A stretch of 64,000 bases of DNA from Paenibacillus cellulosilyticus (GTDB taxonomy: Bacteria > Bacillota > Bacilli > Paenibacillales > Paenibacillaceae). Below the pieces are notes generated by a model. The model did no database searches, was not told where the DNA came from, and worked only from the letters and a program-made list of their open reading frames with translations. The stretch covers positions 176,440-240,439 of the forward strand of contig NZ_QGTQ01000006.1 of NCBI RefSeq assembly GCF_003182255.1, read 5' to 3'. Positions 16,564 to 25,487 of this stretch are shown here, piece by piece (position 1 is the first letter of the stretch; every line of letters starts with the position of its first letter). Position numbers and translations under genes: made by a program.

Positions 16564-19037
16564 TCGACTTCAGCTCCTTTCACGGCATAGTCTGGCATAC
16601 TACGCGCGCGCAAGTGTCCAGCTCCCCATAACCCTGCTCTCCCGGTTAGGTAATAACGCCAAGCTAGTCCAACACAGACAACCAGCAGTAAAACAAGCGA
16701 CGCGAAATAACCAACAATTTCGGCAATGGACTGTGTACTAAACATGCGAAAGCCCAGTTGCGCGTAATGCAGGGTATACTTAGTCAACACATCATAACCA
16801 AGCCATGTCAAGAAGGTCGGACAACATACAAGCACGATTCCGGCTAGCAAGGTTAACGACAACCTCTTCAGCACTTGCGAGAGCAGGAGCATAACCGCAC
16901 TCATCGCTGCCGCGCCAAGCCATTGACCGAGAATGGTGAGAACGACCAACCCTCGCAGCGTAAGATGAAAGGAGAGCTGCTCATAGGATTCCAAATTTTG
17001 TATCGGAGCTTGCCAATCCAGCGCGGGATAAAGACGGGCAGCATTCACATACTGGGCGGTATAAATTATCCCCAATAGAAGCGTGATGATCGCTAGTCCA
17101 TACAACCATGTGGTTAGAAATAATCGCCTTCTTCCACAACGTGTAGTCTTAAGCAAGGCCAACATCTGATTGCGTGTATCGAGCGTATAGCTGCTGGCAA
17201 GCAGCAAAGTCAACAGAAACACCACAATCATGGTATTAATCGTATCCCGATTCTTATTCTGAAATAAGTAATCGGCAGCATACTGATTGACCATATAAGC
17301 CGTGATGCCGCGTGTTTGCTCGTTCGCCTGAACAGCTTGATATTGATTGTAAAGTTTGTTAAAGGCATTATTACTGCGCGTTAGTTGATTCGCATCATCC
17401 TGAGCCAGTCGTGTATCGTCCGAGTTGCTCTCATCTATCCCTTGCATTGGCACATCGAGCGTTTGCAGATCACTCAAAGCACCATTACGCCGTACCATCT
17501 CTTTCTCAATGTAAGCCGCCTTATCCGTTGTAAGCAAACCGCCTACCTGTTTCATATAATCATTGTAATAATATTGATCATTATCCATGACCAAATGCGC
17601 ATTGTGGATATCTTGCCAGCCGATCAGCAATGCGACCAGCACAATCAGCCATCCCTTGGCTGTCCCCCATTGCTTCAACGACTCATGCCACCAGATCGAG
17701 CTGCTCTGATGGAGAGGAGTGAGTACCCGTATTATTAGCTGCTGGGAACGATACCACCACTGGAAACCGCCAATCCGCTGCTTGCCGAAAGATCGATCTA
17801 ACGCGATTCCGCTTCCTACGAGTAGCACAACCATCAGCAGGCCGATCACAACGACGGACACCCAGAGATTCGTAAACGGGTACCCAAACAGATTCAGATT
17901 GACATAGTTCGTTAAGAGGTGAGCAATATCGAAGAAGGCAACGAGATTAATATACTTGAACAGATTCCAATACGAAGCAGGATGGATGAACGTATACCCC
18001 AAATAACTCGCAGCCAGAACCAACGCCAGCGCCAGCAATGATTTCCCTGGATGTTGAAACAAGATGATGAGCAAAGCAATCAATAAGGCAAGTACAACAC
18101 TCACAACCATCTTCCCTACAAGAAAAGCGACTATATATTCATACACAGTAAGCGGCAGATTCGCAAACTTGAACGCATCCATCGCTTGAATATAGCGTGA
18201 TCCGTCGCCTAGACCATACAGTTGATTAGCTACTAGCAGTATGCTTCCGTAGAAGATCATGGCAATGACAAGCGCTGACCCAGTAAGCATCAATAACTTA
18301 GCGATGATCAATCTGGCATGACCGTATTTCATTGTGCGAAATAATAGCAATTGCCCTTGTTCACGTTCTGTATTAAAGATGAACAACCCTAATAAGATAA
18401 GGATCGTCAATAGCATTATATCGGTCAAACGATAATGCGTTGCGGTAACAACACCATAATCAAGACTTAGCTGCAAATTAACACCCTTGACGCGTTCGAA
18501 GTCCTGTGGCGTCTTCATAATATTCCGATACGTGAAACTATGCGGATCATTGAAAATCGAATATTTCAGCATGTTCTGCGCTTGTGCTTCAATCTGGTTG
18601 ACATAATCCGGATAAGCTCGTAATGCTTCAAGTTGCTCCAGAATCGTCTGATTAAACACAATATGATGCATCAATAACATAATGTTGTTAGCATACTTAC
18701 TTGATGGATATTGCGCACCATAACGTTGATAATTGTCATCACTCGCAAAGATACGCGTCGCTTCATTGTCAGGCTCTCGCTCTATGTTGTATGCAATGAG
18801 ATATGCGGATAGCTGATCACGGCTCACCAACGCTAACTCATAAGCTGCTTCACCAGATAACTCGCGGAATCTAGCTTCATAATCTATGTATTGAGCATGA
18901 TATTGGATAATCTCCCTATGCTGCTGTAACTGCTGCTGAATATATATCCAACCGTTAACCACCAACAGTAAGGAAATGAGAATTATCAAAATCTTCCTCT
19001 TACTTAATTTCACGAACTCATACAGAAGTATCTTCAT
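16560..19037 (-). CDS. Large ABC transporter permease with duplicated halves
   Basis: The protein has 825 residues. An N-terminal membrane helix (about 15-32) is followed by a long extracytoplasmic helical region (about 35-205) and then about six membrane helices to residue 430. The same layout repeats: a helix near 465 (GWLIVLVALLIGWQ), an extracytoplasmic region to about 600 and again five or six helices to residue 805. The architecture therefore looks like two ABC-2-type permeases fused head to tail, able to serve with a dimer of the downstream ATPase. Motifs such as FNTEREQGQLLLFRTMKYG and LDTRNQMLALLKTTRCGRRR occupy equivalent positions in the two halves, consistent with an internal duplication. 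The substrate cannot be inferred. Confidence 0.88.
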   Translation of the reverse strand: MKILLYEFVKLSKRKILIILISLLLVVNGWIYIQQQLQQHREIIQYHAQYIDYEARFRELSGEAAYELALVSRDQLSAYLIAYNIEREPDNEATRIFASDDNYQRYGAQYPSSKYANNIMLLMHHIVFNQTILEQLEALRAYPDYVNQIEAQAQNMLKYSIFNDPHSFTYRNIMKTPQDFERVKGVNLQLSLDYGVVTATHYRLTDIMLLTILILLGLFIFNTEREQGQLLLFRTMKYGHARLIIAKLLMLTGSALVIAMIFYGSILLVANQLYGLGDGSRYIQAMDAFKFANLPLTVYEYIVAFLVGKMVVSVVLALLIALLIILFQHPGKSLLALALVLAASYLGYTFIHPASYWNLFKYINLVAFFDIAHLLTNYVNLNLFGYPFTNLWVSVVVIGLLMVVLLVGSGIALDRSFGKQRIGGFQWWYRSQQLIIRVLTPLHQSSSIWWHESLKQWGTAKGWLIVLVALLIGWQDIHNAHLVMDNDQYYYNDYMKQVGGLLTTDKAAYIEKEMVRRNGALSDLQTLDVPMQGIDESNSDDTRLAQDDANQLTRSNNAFNKLYNQYQAVQANEQTRGITAYMVNQYAADYLFQNKNRDTINTMIVVFLLTLLLASSYTLDTRNQMLALLKTTRCGRRRLFLTTWLYGLAIITLLLGIIYTAQYVNAARLYPALDWQAPIQNLESYEQLSFHLTLRGLVVLTILGQWLGAAAMSAVMLLLSQVLKRLSLTLLAGIVLVCCPTFLTWLGYDVLTKYTLHYAQLGFRMFSTQSIAEIVGYFASLVLLLVVCVGLAWRYYLTGRAGLWGAGHLRARSMPDYAVKGAEVD

Positions 19038-19101
19038 TTGGTTCCCCTATCATTTCGCCAATCCTCCCATTCAAACTTCGGATTCATCCCAACTAACTTG
19101 A

Positions 19102-20430
19102 TCAATTTGTTGCATAAACTGCTGTTTCCATCAGCAACTTCAATTCAGCGCCTCCACGAACATTTAACTGCGATTTATCTAACACATAGGTTCTCTGTGT
19201 ATCTGAATCACCCGTTTCCGTAGCTTGGAAGAACATATAGCGATCATCTCCAACTAGCCCTTTGCTATAATTGGTCAGCATCGATATGTCAACGCGATTG
19301 ACTTCCTTATAATTTAAGTCATATACAACCATCTCTTGCGCAACATCAGCGTAATCTGGACTCTTAATAAGCCAACTTACTGGATTGAGATAGAAGTAAC
19401 GCTGATCCGCATACGCCCAAGATACAAGCGGCAAGTTCACGGGTACGATAGATACATCCTGACCACCCAAATCAGAGTTATAGATCCGCCATGATGCTGG
19501 ATCTGTCTGGTCGCCTGGAAAAATGTTTGAGTATAGCCTGCTGCCGTAAATCCCATATATAGCGACCCCTCCTTTAAATTGATGAGACAGCCCAATTTCA
19601 GGTATACCAGAAATAGATAGATTTCCTTTATCATCAGTGAACAAAACAGTCGTTTCATGCGTGTTGATGTCATACCCTATCGTTCTAAACATATTGTTGC
19701 CATAGTCCATGACATAAAGCATATTCCCATATGCGATAAGGTCATTGACACTATCATCAGGGCCTAACGTGTACAAAATAACCGGTTCTTTGTCGGGGTT
19801 CGCCAAAGGCACTGATACAACAGACGGTTTTGCCACCTGATCAACAGTCATTAGATTATTCACATAGTAGATTTGATCACGATGGATAACAACAGGATAC
19901 GGCGGAGCATCAAACTTTCGTAAAACCTTTCGATTCGTCCCGTCTTTATCCATACGAATCAGCGCATATTGTTTATTCATAAGTGCGTCTTTATCCGTCC
20001 GCTCAATTCTCTCAACCAAATAGAGATTATTCTTGTAATAAGTTATTGTAGCAGTAGCAACTAACTCAGCATCCGTTTGCACAAATGCGTTACAGTTACG
20101 AGGTACATGTGCAGCACTGTTCGGTGTGCAGTCATTATTAGGGTTGTTATCCAACAAAATAGGCTCCATATTCTGTTTGTCCATGTAATATAAATAAGAA
20201 CCATTGAGTATATAGTAACCATCAGCACTCGCTGCAATTCCCTGCCCTCTGCCCTGCGAATGAAAAAAGTATTGATAGTCAGTGTCTGAATGATAGGGTG
20301 ATTGAGCCGTATCTTGGCTCATAACGGATGATATATCCCCGTTGTCATTTGAACGACATCCAACAATAGATATCACAAAGCAGATACTTATCAAACATTT
20401 TGCGAATTTACGGATGATAATCAAAAACAT
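19102..20430 (-). CDS. Lipoprotein, beta-propeller-like, of the ABC operon
   Basis: The N-terminus has a basic-hydrophobic signal and a lipobox (SIVGC), so I infer a membrane-anchored lipoprotein of about 442 residues. The mature part has repeating strand-turn segments (YYILNGSYLYYMDKQN, LVERIERTD, IRMDKDGTNRKVLRKFD, IYYVNNLM, LYVMDYGNNMF) like DUF5050/prolow-density-type beta-propellers that sense or bind at the surface. ATG 20430 is chosen; a GTG three codons upstream lies inside the GTGGGGGTC ribosome site. It precedes the permease by 64 bases with no terminator and so appears to be the first gene of the transporter operon. Confidence 0.75.
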   Translation of the reverse strand: MFLIIIRKFAKCLISICFVISIVGCRSNDNGDISSVMSQDTAQSPYHSDTDYQYFFHSQGRGQGIAASADGYYILNGSYLYYMDKQNMEPILLDNNPNNDCTPNSAAHVPRNCNAFVQTDAELVATATITYYKNNLYLVERIERTDKDALMNKQYALIRMDKDGTNRKVLRKFDAPPYPVVIHRDQIYYVNNLMTVDQVAKPSVVSVPLANPDKEPVILYTLGPDDSVNDLIAYGNMLYVMDYGNNMFRTIGYDINTHETTVLFTDDKGNLSISGIPEIGLSHQFKGGVAIYGIYGSRLYSNIFPGDQTDPASWRIYNSDLGGQDVSIVPVNLPLVSWAYADQRYFYLNPVSWLIKSPDYADVAQEMVVYDLNYKEVNRVDISMLTNYSKGLVGDDRYMFFQATETGDSDTQRTYVLDKSQLNVRGGAELKLLMETAVYATN

Positions 20431-20439
20431 GACCCCCAC

Positions 20440-20853
20440 TTATTAAAGTTGGTACAAGTGCCTACTTGGACACTTCGCTAGGTACTCCGCTAATGGGAAC
20501 TAGTAGTGTCCGGTCGGTTCGATACCGAAAACGGTTTCAGTTTTGGCCGCATGAATCTTCTTGGAGGTGTCCGCACCTACAACGCCTCCTAATGAGGGTG
20601 TAGAATTCGCGGACAAAACCACATTCTATTACTATCATGGTCATCTACATTTATAAGACAGCAAGATGAATTTAGATTAACGAAGTTCACCCATATTTTG
20701 TTATTTATATTAATCCATTTCCTATTATCTATCAAGCAATCAAACACAGATTTTTTTATCGATACCGTAGATCTTCCAGTCCCCATTAATCTTCTTCAGG
20801 CATCTTCCATATAAAATTCAGATGAATGACTCTGATTATCAGTAATAACAAAA
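20440..20853. other. Degenerate interval without an intact gene
   Basis: Apart from the IS110-like relic listed separately, minus-strand fragments near 20780-20830 read SEFYMEDA and, in another frame, INGDWKIYGIDKK, as at the end of a small secreted protein (DUF4829-like), but stops and frame changes interrupt it. I see no functional gene. Confidence 0.4.
20500..20610 (-). pseudogene. IS110-family transposase relic
   Basis: The minus-strand frame reads GGVVGADTSKKIHAA directly joined to KTETVFGIEPTGHY and then a stop. IS110-type transposases have an N-terminal VVGIDxSKKxHxA motif and, about 60-70 residues later, GxEPTGHYW. Both are present, but the intervening segment is deleted and the rest of the enzyme is missing. 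No terminal repeats are visible, which is normal for this family. Confidence 0.5.
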
Positions 20854-20875
20854 AGACCTGACTCGCGTCAGGTCT
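20854..20875 (-). terminator. Terminator of the EamA transporter gene (AGACCTGA hairpin)
   Basis: AGACCTGA and TCAGGTCT pair around CTCGCG, and on the minus strand a T-run follows. An almost identical hairpin closes the AraC side of the same gene pair at 22889-22910. Confidence 0.85.
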
Positions 20876-20901
20876 ACTCCCTATGTGTAAGTACCGTGCA
20901 A

Positions 20902-21816
20902 TTAGCTGCTGCTTTGCACGCTGTATTTTAACGATTTTACCCAGAAATACATCCCCATGCCGAATAACGTGATCATGCCGCCTATGAATTGAAATATGGA
21001 AATTGTTTCGCCCAAAAACAGGAAGGCCATTATAATCGCAAGCACGGGTTCGCCGATAATGCCTACTGAAACCGTCGTTGCCCCAATTGACTTCAGTAGG
21101 ATATTAAAAATCGTTTGCCCGAAAATCGTTGGGATAATCGCGAGCAGCAAGAAATAAGTCCAATCGGATGAATCATATCCCACAAGCGGACGGTGACTTG
21201 CCAAGTTGTAGATGAGCAGGACCGTAGCGGCAATAAAAAATACGAAAATGCTGTACACATTCGCATCAATTTTATGACTCACCTTTTGCCCCGCCAGCAG
21301 ATAACACGAAACAGAGATCGTTCCGATTAACGATAATAAGTCACCAAACAGCGCTTCTCTCGAAATGCCGATATCTCCCCAAGCGATAAAGAGGGAGCCG
21401 ATAAGAGCAGCAATCAAGCAAGATACAGTTAGCAGATTCGCTTGTTCTTTGAACCATAAGTATGACCCAACCATTACAAACAACGGCTGTAAGGACAGGA
21501 TGACCATCGAGCTTGCGACTGAAGTATGGACTAATGATTCCATCCAGAACAGAAAATGCAGCCCGAGGAATAGACCGGCCAAACTAATGATCGCCCAGTC
21601 TTTTATGTGTAGTTGCAAGGATGTGCGAATTCGTTTCCAAGGTACAAATACAAGCATAATGATCACCGAAATATACAGTCGGTACATACCAGCTATCGAA
21701 GTTGATGTATCTGAAAAAATCTTGATCATGATCGAAGAGACGGAAACGGACAAAATGCTAATAAATAACAAAATAAACGGATGAGTCGGTAATGTCGATT
21801 TAGTAGGTTTAACCAT
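20902..21816 (-). CDS. EamA/DMT-family transporter
   Basis: With ATG 21816 (GGAGG just upstream) the protein has about 304 residues and ten hydrophobic segments in two five-helix halves, the normal layout of drug/metabolite transporters. HFLFWMESLVHTSVASSMVI in the first half and FNILLKSIGATTVSVGIIGE with PVLAIIMAFLFLGE in the second are the classic EamA motifs. Such proteins export amino acids, metabolites or toxic compounds, and the substrate here is unknown. A divergent AraC-type regulator across a 150-base gap probably controls it. The upstream 33 codons of the open frame carry no ribosome site and overlap that promoter region. Confidence 0.9.
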   Translation of the reverse strand: MVKPTKSTLPTHPFILLFISILSVSVSSIMIKIFSDTSTSIAGMYRLYISVIIMLVFVPWKRIRTSLQLHIKDWAIISLAGLFLGLHFLFWMESLVHTSVASSMVILSLQPLFVMVGSYLWFKEQANLLTVSCLIAALIGSLFIAWGDIGISREALFGDLLSLIGTISVSCYLLAGQKVSHKIDANVYSIFVFFIAATVLLIYNLASHRPLVGYDSSDWTYFLLLAIIPTIFGQTIFNILLKSIGATTVSVGIIGEPVLAIIMAFLFLGETISIFQFIGGMITLFGMGMYFWVKSLKYSVQSSS

Positions 21817-21965
21817 GCTTCCTCCAGACGAATAGACAATTACCTGTGCACAGTATTGTAAGGATAACCCGAGGCTGGATATAATAATATCATCGCCAGT
21901 CATTATTTTGTGCAATAATATCTCTCATTTATATCGAAATATCGTCAAACAGAGGAGCTTGTTGA

Positions 21966-22853
21966 TTGAAAAAGCAATTACACGAGACGATTCAATTCCC
22001 CGATGAGGCATTCCCCTACATTATGTACACGCATACGATTCATAAATCAATTCCCGAAGGCAGAGGATTTAACGATCTCCATTGGCACGAAGAATTGCAA
22101 ATTACTTTAGTGACCAAGGGGAAATTAACGATACAGATTAACGGGATTGATTATGATTTGGACACGGGCCAGGCTATTTTTCTAAATAAAAGTGTTCTTC
22201 ATATCGTGACCCATCTCACGCCTGAAGGGGAATATGTGAGCTTTAACTTCCCTGAGAAGCTGCTTGCTTTCTATCCCGATAGCGCGATGGAGCGAAGCTA
22301 TGTCCATCCTTTTACGAATTCCTACTTGCTTTCACTAGAGATTAGAGGAGACGAGGAGTGGCATAATCGCATTCTGCAAATCCTTTGGGATATGAAACGA
22401 GATTTCGAAAGGAACAAATCGTGGGGCTGGCAATATGAGATTTCGATCAAAACCGTTCAATTATGGTTAATTCTAATCTCCAACATCTCCTTGCCTTCTG
22501 AAGAGAACTCCAAACAAAATAGACTCCACCAAGAGAGACTGCAATTAATGCTCAGCTATATTCACCAGCACTATGCAGACAACTTAACGTTGAAGGAAAT
22601 AGCGGATGCCGCCCATTTGAGTGTATCGGAGTGCACGCGCAGCTTTAAGAAAAGCATCCATATGACGCCTTACAACTACCTGGTTAAGTATCGGATTAAT
22701 AAGAGCTGCGAGCTGCTGCAGTCAACTGAACATACGATTACGGAGATTGCCCGGAGAGTTGGGTTCAGTCATGTCAATCATTTCATCCAATCCTTCAAGA
22801 AGCATCGAGACACTACGCCGAAGGAGTTCCGTAAGAACCGAAATGTGATGTAA
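21966..22853 (+). CDS. AraC-family transcriptional regulator
   Basis: This 295-residue protein has an N-terminal cupin effector domain (LHWHEELQITLVTKGKLTI, YDLDTGQAIFLNKSVLH) and a C-terminal pair of helix-turn-helix motifs (NLTLKEIADAAHLSVSECTR and TITEIARRVGFSHVNHFIQS, ending TPKEFRKNR). The start is TTG behind AGAGGAG. It is divergent from the EamA exporter and very likely regulates it in response to a small ligand, as is common for such pairs. It ends at a hairpin shared with the converging RCC1-repeat gene. Confidence 0.93.
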   Translation: MKKQLHETIQFPDEAFPYIMYTHTIHKSIPEGRGFNDLHWHEELQITLVTKGKLTIQINGIDYDLDTGQAIFLNKSVLHIVTHLTPEGEYVSFNFPEKLLAFYPDSAMERSYVHPFTNSYLLSLEIRGDEEWHNRILQILWDMKRDFERNKSWGWQYEISIKTVQLWLILISNISLPSEENSKQNRLHQERLQLMLSYIHQHYADNLTLKEIADAAHLSVSECTRSFKKSIHMTPYNYLVKYRINKSCELLQSTEHTITEIARRVGFSHVNHFIQSFKKHRDTTPKEFRKNRNVM

Positions 22854-22888
22854 ATGGGGTTATTTCATAAAATAATAACAACACAAAT

Positions 22889-22910
22889 AGACCTGACTCC
22901 CGTCAGGTCT
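22889..22910. terminator. Bidirectional terminator between AraC and RCC1 genes
   Basis: AGACCTGA and TCAGGTCT pair around CTCCCG; it differs by one base from the hairpin at 20854-20875. It lies between two converging genes and can serve both. Confidence 0.8.
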
Positions 22911-22942
22911 ATTCCTCATCCTCACTGCAGCTACGACTACGA

Positions 22943-24394
22943 CTACGTCATGATGCTCAGCCGATGTGCGGCCGCATCCCAATTCGCTCCAATCTCAAGT
23001 GATGCAAGCAGCTCATACGGAATCGTGATACTTCCTGCCGAGCTGCCGATGCTGCTCTTCAGCTCCAGTGGCTTTCCGTTCAGATACACCTTTACATCTC
23101 CGGCATTTCGATGAATCGTAACGATTGACTTGCCTCGAGCTAATGTTATCGTTCCGTCACTATCAGCTGAGAACCGAATACCGAGCTCAGCCGCAAGCAG
23201 TTTAATCGGAATTTGCACGGTTGAATCACTCTCGTAAGCTGGTACAATCGTATCGATTCGGTTATCGTTCAACACGATATCGACTCCGGACTGGAGCTGT
23301 GCCGGTGTATACACCATGCCGCCCTCCGCAGAGGTTGGACTGCCGGTCTCGAACCATTTGTTCGCACCCCAGCCCCATACATGTCCTTGCTTATCGATCG
23401 CAAGCTGATGATAACCACCACGGCTGATTGCTGACACAGCAGGAAGTCCACTCACTTTGTTCAGCTTTCCATTCACGACGTTATACACAACACCAGCATC
23501 ACTTAGCAGCAGATTCGAATTGAAACTGCGCACCTTTATGCTGGAGAAAATACGTGCTGGTTTAGTCACATAGGAGATCGCAAGCTTCGAAGATACCGTC
23601 AGCTTCCAGCTCCACATTTGACCGTTCGCATTCACTGCATAGCCCGTATCCCAGATCGAGGATACTTGCTTCACATTCGACACTCCTGCCAGCTTCCAAG
23701 GCTTACTGAGCACAACATTTCGATTATCATCGAGCTTCGCATACCAAGCGTACACACTGCCGTCTTTTACAATCGCATAGTTAACCATGCCTTGGGTAGA
23801 AATAGCTGTTACATTCGTGAGACCGGCTATTGTCACGGGATTCACCGCAGAGGTATCTTCACCACCAAGACGAGCCCAAGCAACGACGGTTCCATTATTC
23901 AACATCGCACTAGCTATGCCGCCACTAGAAGAAACAGCTGCAACACCATTGATGCCCTGCACTTGTCTAGGCAGGATGGACTGTCGGTACACGAACGGAT
24001 CGCGCCCCCACTCCCAGACGGTTCCGTCCGCCTTGACGCCTAGCTGATAACCCTCTTGACCATCTACCGATAAGGTCGTAATTCCGGTCAGCGAAGGCAG
24101 CCGGAGCGGATAAGGGAAGCTGGTGATCGTTGCTTTCTTCTCGATCCCCAGCTCGCCAAACAGATTGCGTCCCCATGTCCAGACCGTGCCGTCGCTCCGA
24201 AGCCCAACCGAGTAATAAGTGCCTGCTTTTACTTGTTTGTAGGTTTGATTCAACGCAGGTGATGAAACACCGCTTCCTGTTGCAGCAGCCGAGGCTGAGC
24301 CTTCCGAATAAACTACCGTAAACAGCATCGCGCACGCGATCATGACCAGCAGCATTGATCTGCGCCCTGTCCGTTCTACTAGATGAAAGAACAT
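22943..24394 (-). CDS. Secreted RCC1-repeat protein with copper-amine-oxidase N-domain
   Basis: The 483-residue protein has an N-terminal signal sequence (hydrophobic about 14-30, cleavage likely near ASAAA). RCC1-like blades follow (YYSVGLRSDGTVWTWGRNLF, YQLGVKADGTVWEWGRDPF, HQLAIDKQGHVWGWGANKW). The C-terminal 110 residues are a Cu_amine_oxidN1-type beta domain (VQIPIKLLAAELGIRFSADS, TIPYELLASL), widespread on secreted Paenibacillaceae proteins and without oxidase activity of its own. The combination suggests an extracellular propeller attached through a wall- or ligand-associated module. No ribosome site is ideally placed: GAGAGGGG lies 14 bases before the first ATG. It is monocistronic. 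Confidence 0.88.
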   Translation of the reverse strand: MFFHLVERTGRRSMLLVMIACAMLFTVVYSEGSASAAATGSGVSSPALNQTYKQVKAGTYYSVGLRSDGTVWTWGRNLFGELGIEKKATITSFPYPLRLPSLTGITTLSVDGQEGYQLGVKADGTVWEWGRDPFVYRQSILPRQVQGINGVAAVSSSGGIASAMLNNGTVVAWARLGGEDTSAVNPVTIAGLTNVTAISTQGMVNYAIVKDGSVYAWYAKLDDNRNVVLSKPWKLAGVSNVKQVSSIWDTGYAVNANGQMWSWKLTVSSKLAISYVTKPARIFSSIKVRSFNSNLLLSDAGVVYNVVNGKLNKVSGLPAVSAISRGGYHQLAIDKQGHVWGWGANKWFETGSPTSAEGGMVYTPAQLQSGVDIVLNDNRIDTIVPAYESDSTVQIPIKLLAAELGIRFSADSDGTITLARGKSIVTIHRNAGDVKVYLNGKPLELKSSIGSSAGSITIPYELLASLEIGANWDAAAHRLSIMT

Positions 24395-24473
24395 CTTCTA
24401 CTCATTCCCCTCTCATTCTGCTGCCCATGTAGACGAGTCGCAATTGTAAAATGTTGCATTGCAATGCACAAAG

Positions 24474-24508
24474 AGACTGCCCGTTCACCTACGATGAACG
24501 AAGCAGCC
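24474..24508 (-). terminator. Terminator downstream of the epimerase gene
   Basis: ACTGCCCGTTCA and TGAACGAAGCAG pair imperfectly around a short loop. On the minus strand a CTCTTT tract follows. It lies about 80 bases after the epimerase stop codon. Confidence 0.55.
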
Positions 24509-24555
24509 TCCTCTATTCACTAACCCTTTTCAATTGTGACGCTTAACGCGTTCTC

Positions 24556-24594
24556 TCTAGTTGTTTCTAGTTGTTTATATTTTTTCTAGTTGTT
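24556..24594. repeat. Three copies of TCTAGTTGTT
   Basis: TCTAGTTGTT occurs at 24556, 24566 and 24585; the first two are directly tandem. The last copy contains the TAG stop codon of the minus-strand epimerase, so the array looks like duplication of the gene's end. Confidence 0.75.
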
Positions 24595-25437
24595 CAATTG
24601 CTCTCGCCATCTGTATTTCGGCTCCCAGCCAAGCAGCTTCTTCGCTTTCTCATTGTTCAGAAGCGTTTCGAATCCTTCAAGTGGAGCACGGAAATCCTGA
24701 ACATCCGGATACCGCGCAGCCATCAGCTCACGACTCTTCACGTCCATGCTTGTCTCATCTGACGCCAGATTGATTGCTACAGAGCCCAATCCATCCGTCT
24801 CGATCGCCAAGCGGCACGCCTCAGCCGCGTCACGCGTGTCGATGTAGCTCCACAGAATGCGGTCGCGCTCCTCCGGCTTATGGATGAACGAAGGGAATCG
24901 CTCATACCATTCCGGTGGAATGACGTTGCCTAGACGCAGCGATACGACTTGCATCCCCGTACGACGATGGAACATATCCGCTGTTGCTTCATTCACGACC
25001 TTCGACAAGCCATAGCTGTCTTCTGGCAGCTGTGGATGCGACTCATCCATCGGCACATACGTTGGTCCAAGTGGATTAACCGCGAAGCAGATGCCATACG
25101 AAGATTCGCTGGAAGCGATAACGGCTTTGCGAATGCCAAGACCTGCTGCTGCTTCGAGCACGTTGTACGTCGACATGACGTTATTGCGGAATGTTACTTC
25201 CGGCGGCACCATACCCGCTCGTGGAATAGCAGCCATATGAACAACCGCATCCGCACCTGCCAGTGCGCCGTAGGTTTGACCTAGATCCTCTAGATTAACG
25301 ATAAGTGTTGGACAAAGTTCTTCGTCAGGCATACGCGTATCCACATTCAACACATCATATCCTTGTTCAACGAAATGCCGAACGATCCAGCGGCCAAGCA
25401 TTCCGCTTCCGCCTGTGACGACTACCTTCTTCGCCAT
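24586..25437 (-). CDS. NAD-dependent epimerase/dehydratase (extended SDR)
   Basis: This 283-residue extended short-chain dehydrogenase has an NAD-binding glycine motif TGGSGMLGRW, Asp at the end of the second strand (NVDTR), and an active site with SSESSYG and YGLSK (Tyr and Lys of YxxxK). SLRLGNVIPPEW and SYIDTRDAAEACRLA follow. Such enzymes epimerise or dehydrate nucleotide sugars or related polyols; the short C-terminal part is not diagnostic and no sugar-cluster genes adjoin. It is 50 bases downstream of the aldo/keto reductase, with AAGGAGAG before its ATG, so the two probably form an operon under the palindrome at 26464. Confidence 0.88.
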   Translation of the reverse strand: MAKKVVVTGGSGMLGRWIVRHFVEQGYDVLNVDTRMPDEELCPTLIVNLEDLGQTYGALAGADAVVHMAAIPRAGMVPPEVTFRNNVMSTYNVLEAAAGLGIRKAVIASSESSYGICFAVNPLGPTYVPMDESHPQLPEDSYGLSKVVNEATADMFHRRTGMQVVSLRLGNVIPPEWYERFPSFIHKPEERDRILWSYIDTRDAAEACRLAIETDGLGSVAINLASDETSMDVKSRELMAARYPDVQDFRAPLEGFETLLNNEKAKKLLGWEPKYRWREQLNN

Positions 25438-25487
25438 GCTGCTCTCTCCTTTGTTGTCTCACGCTGCCTTATATAACTTCGGTAATA

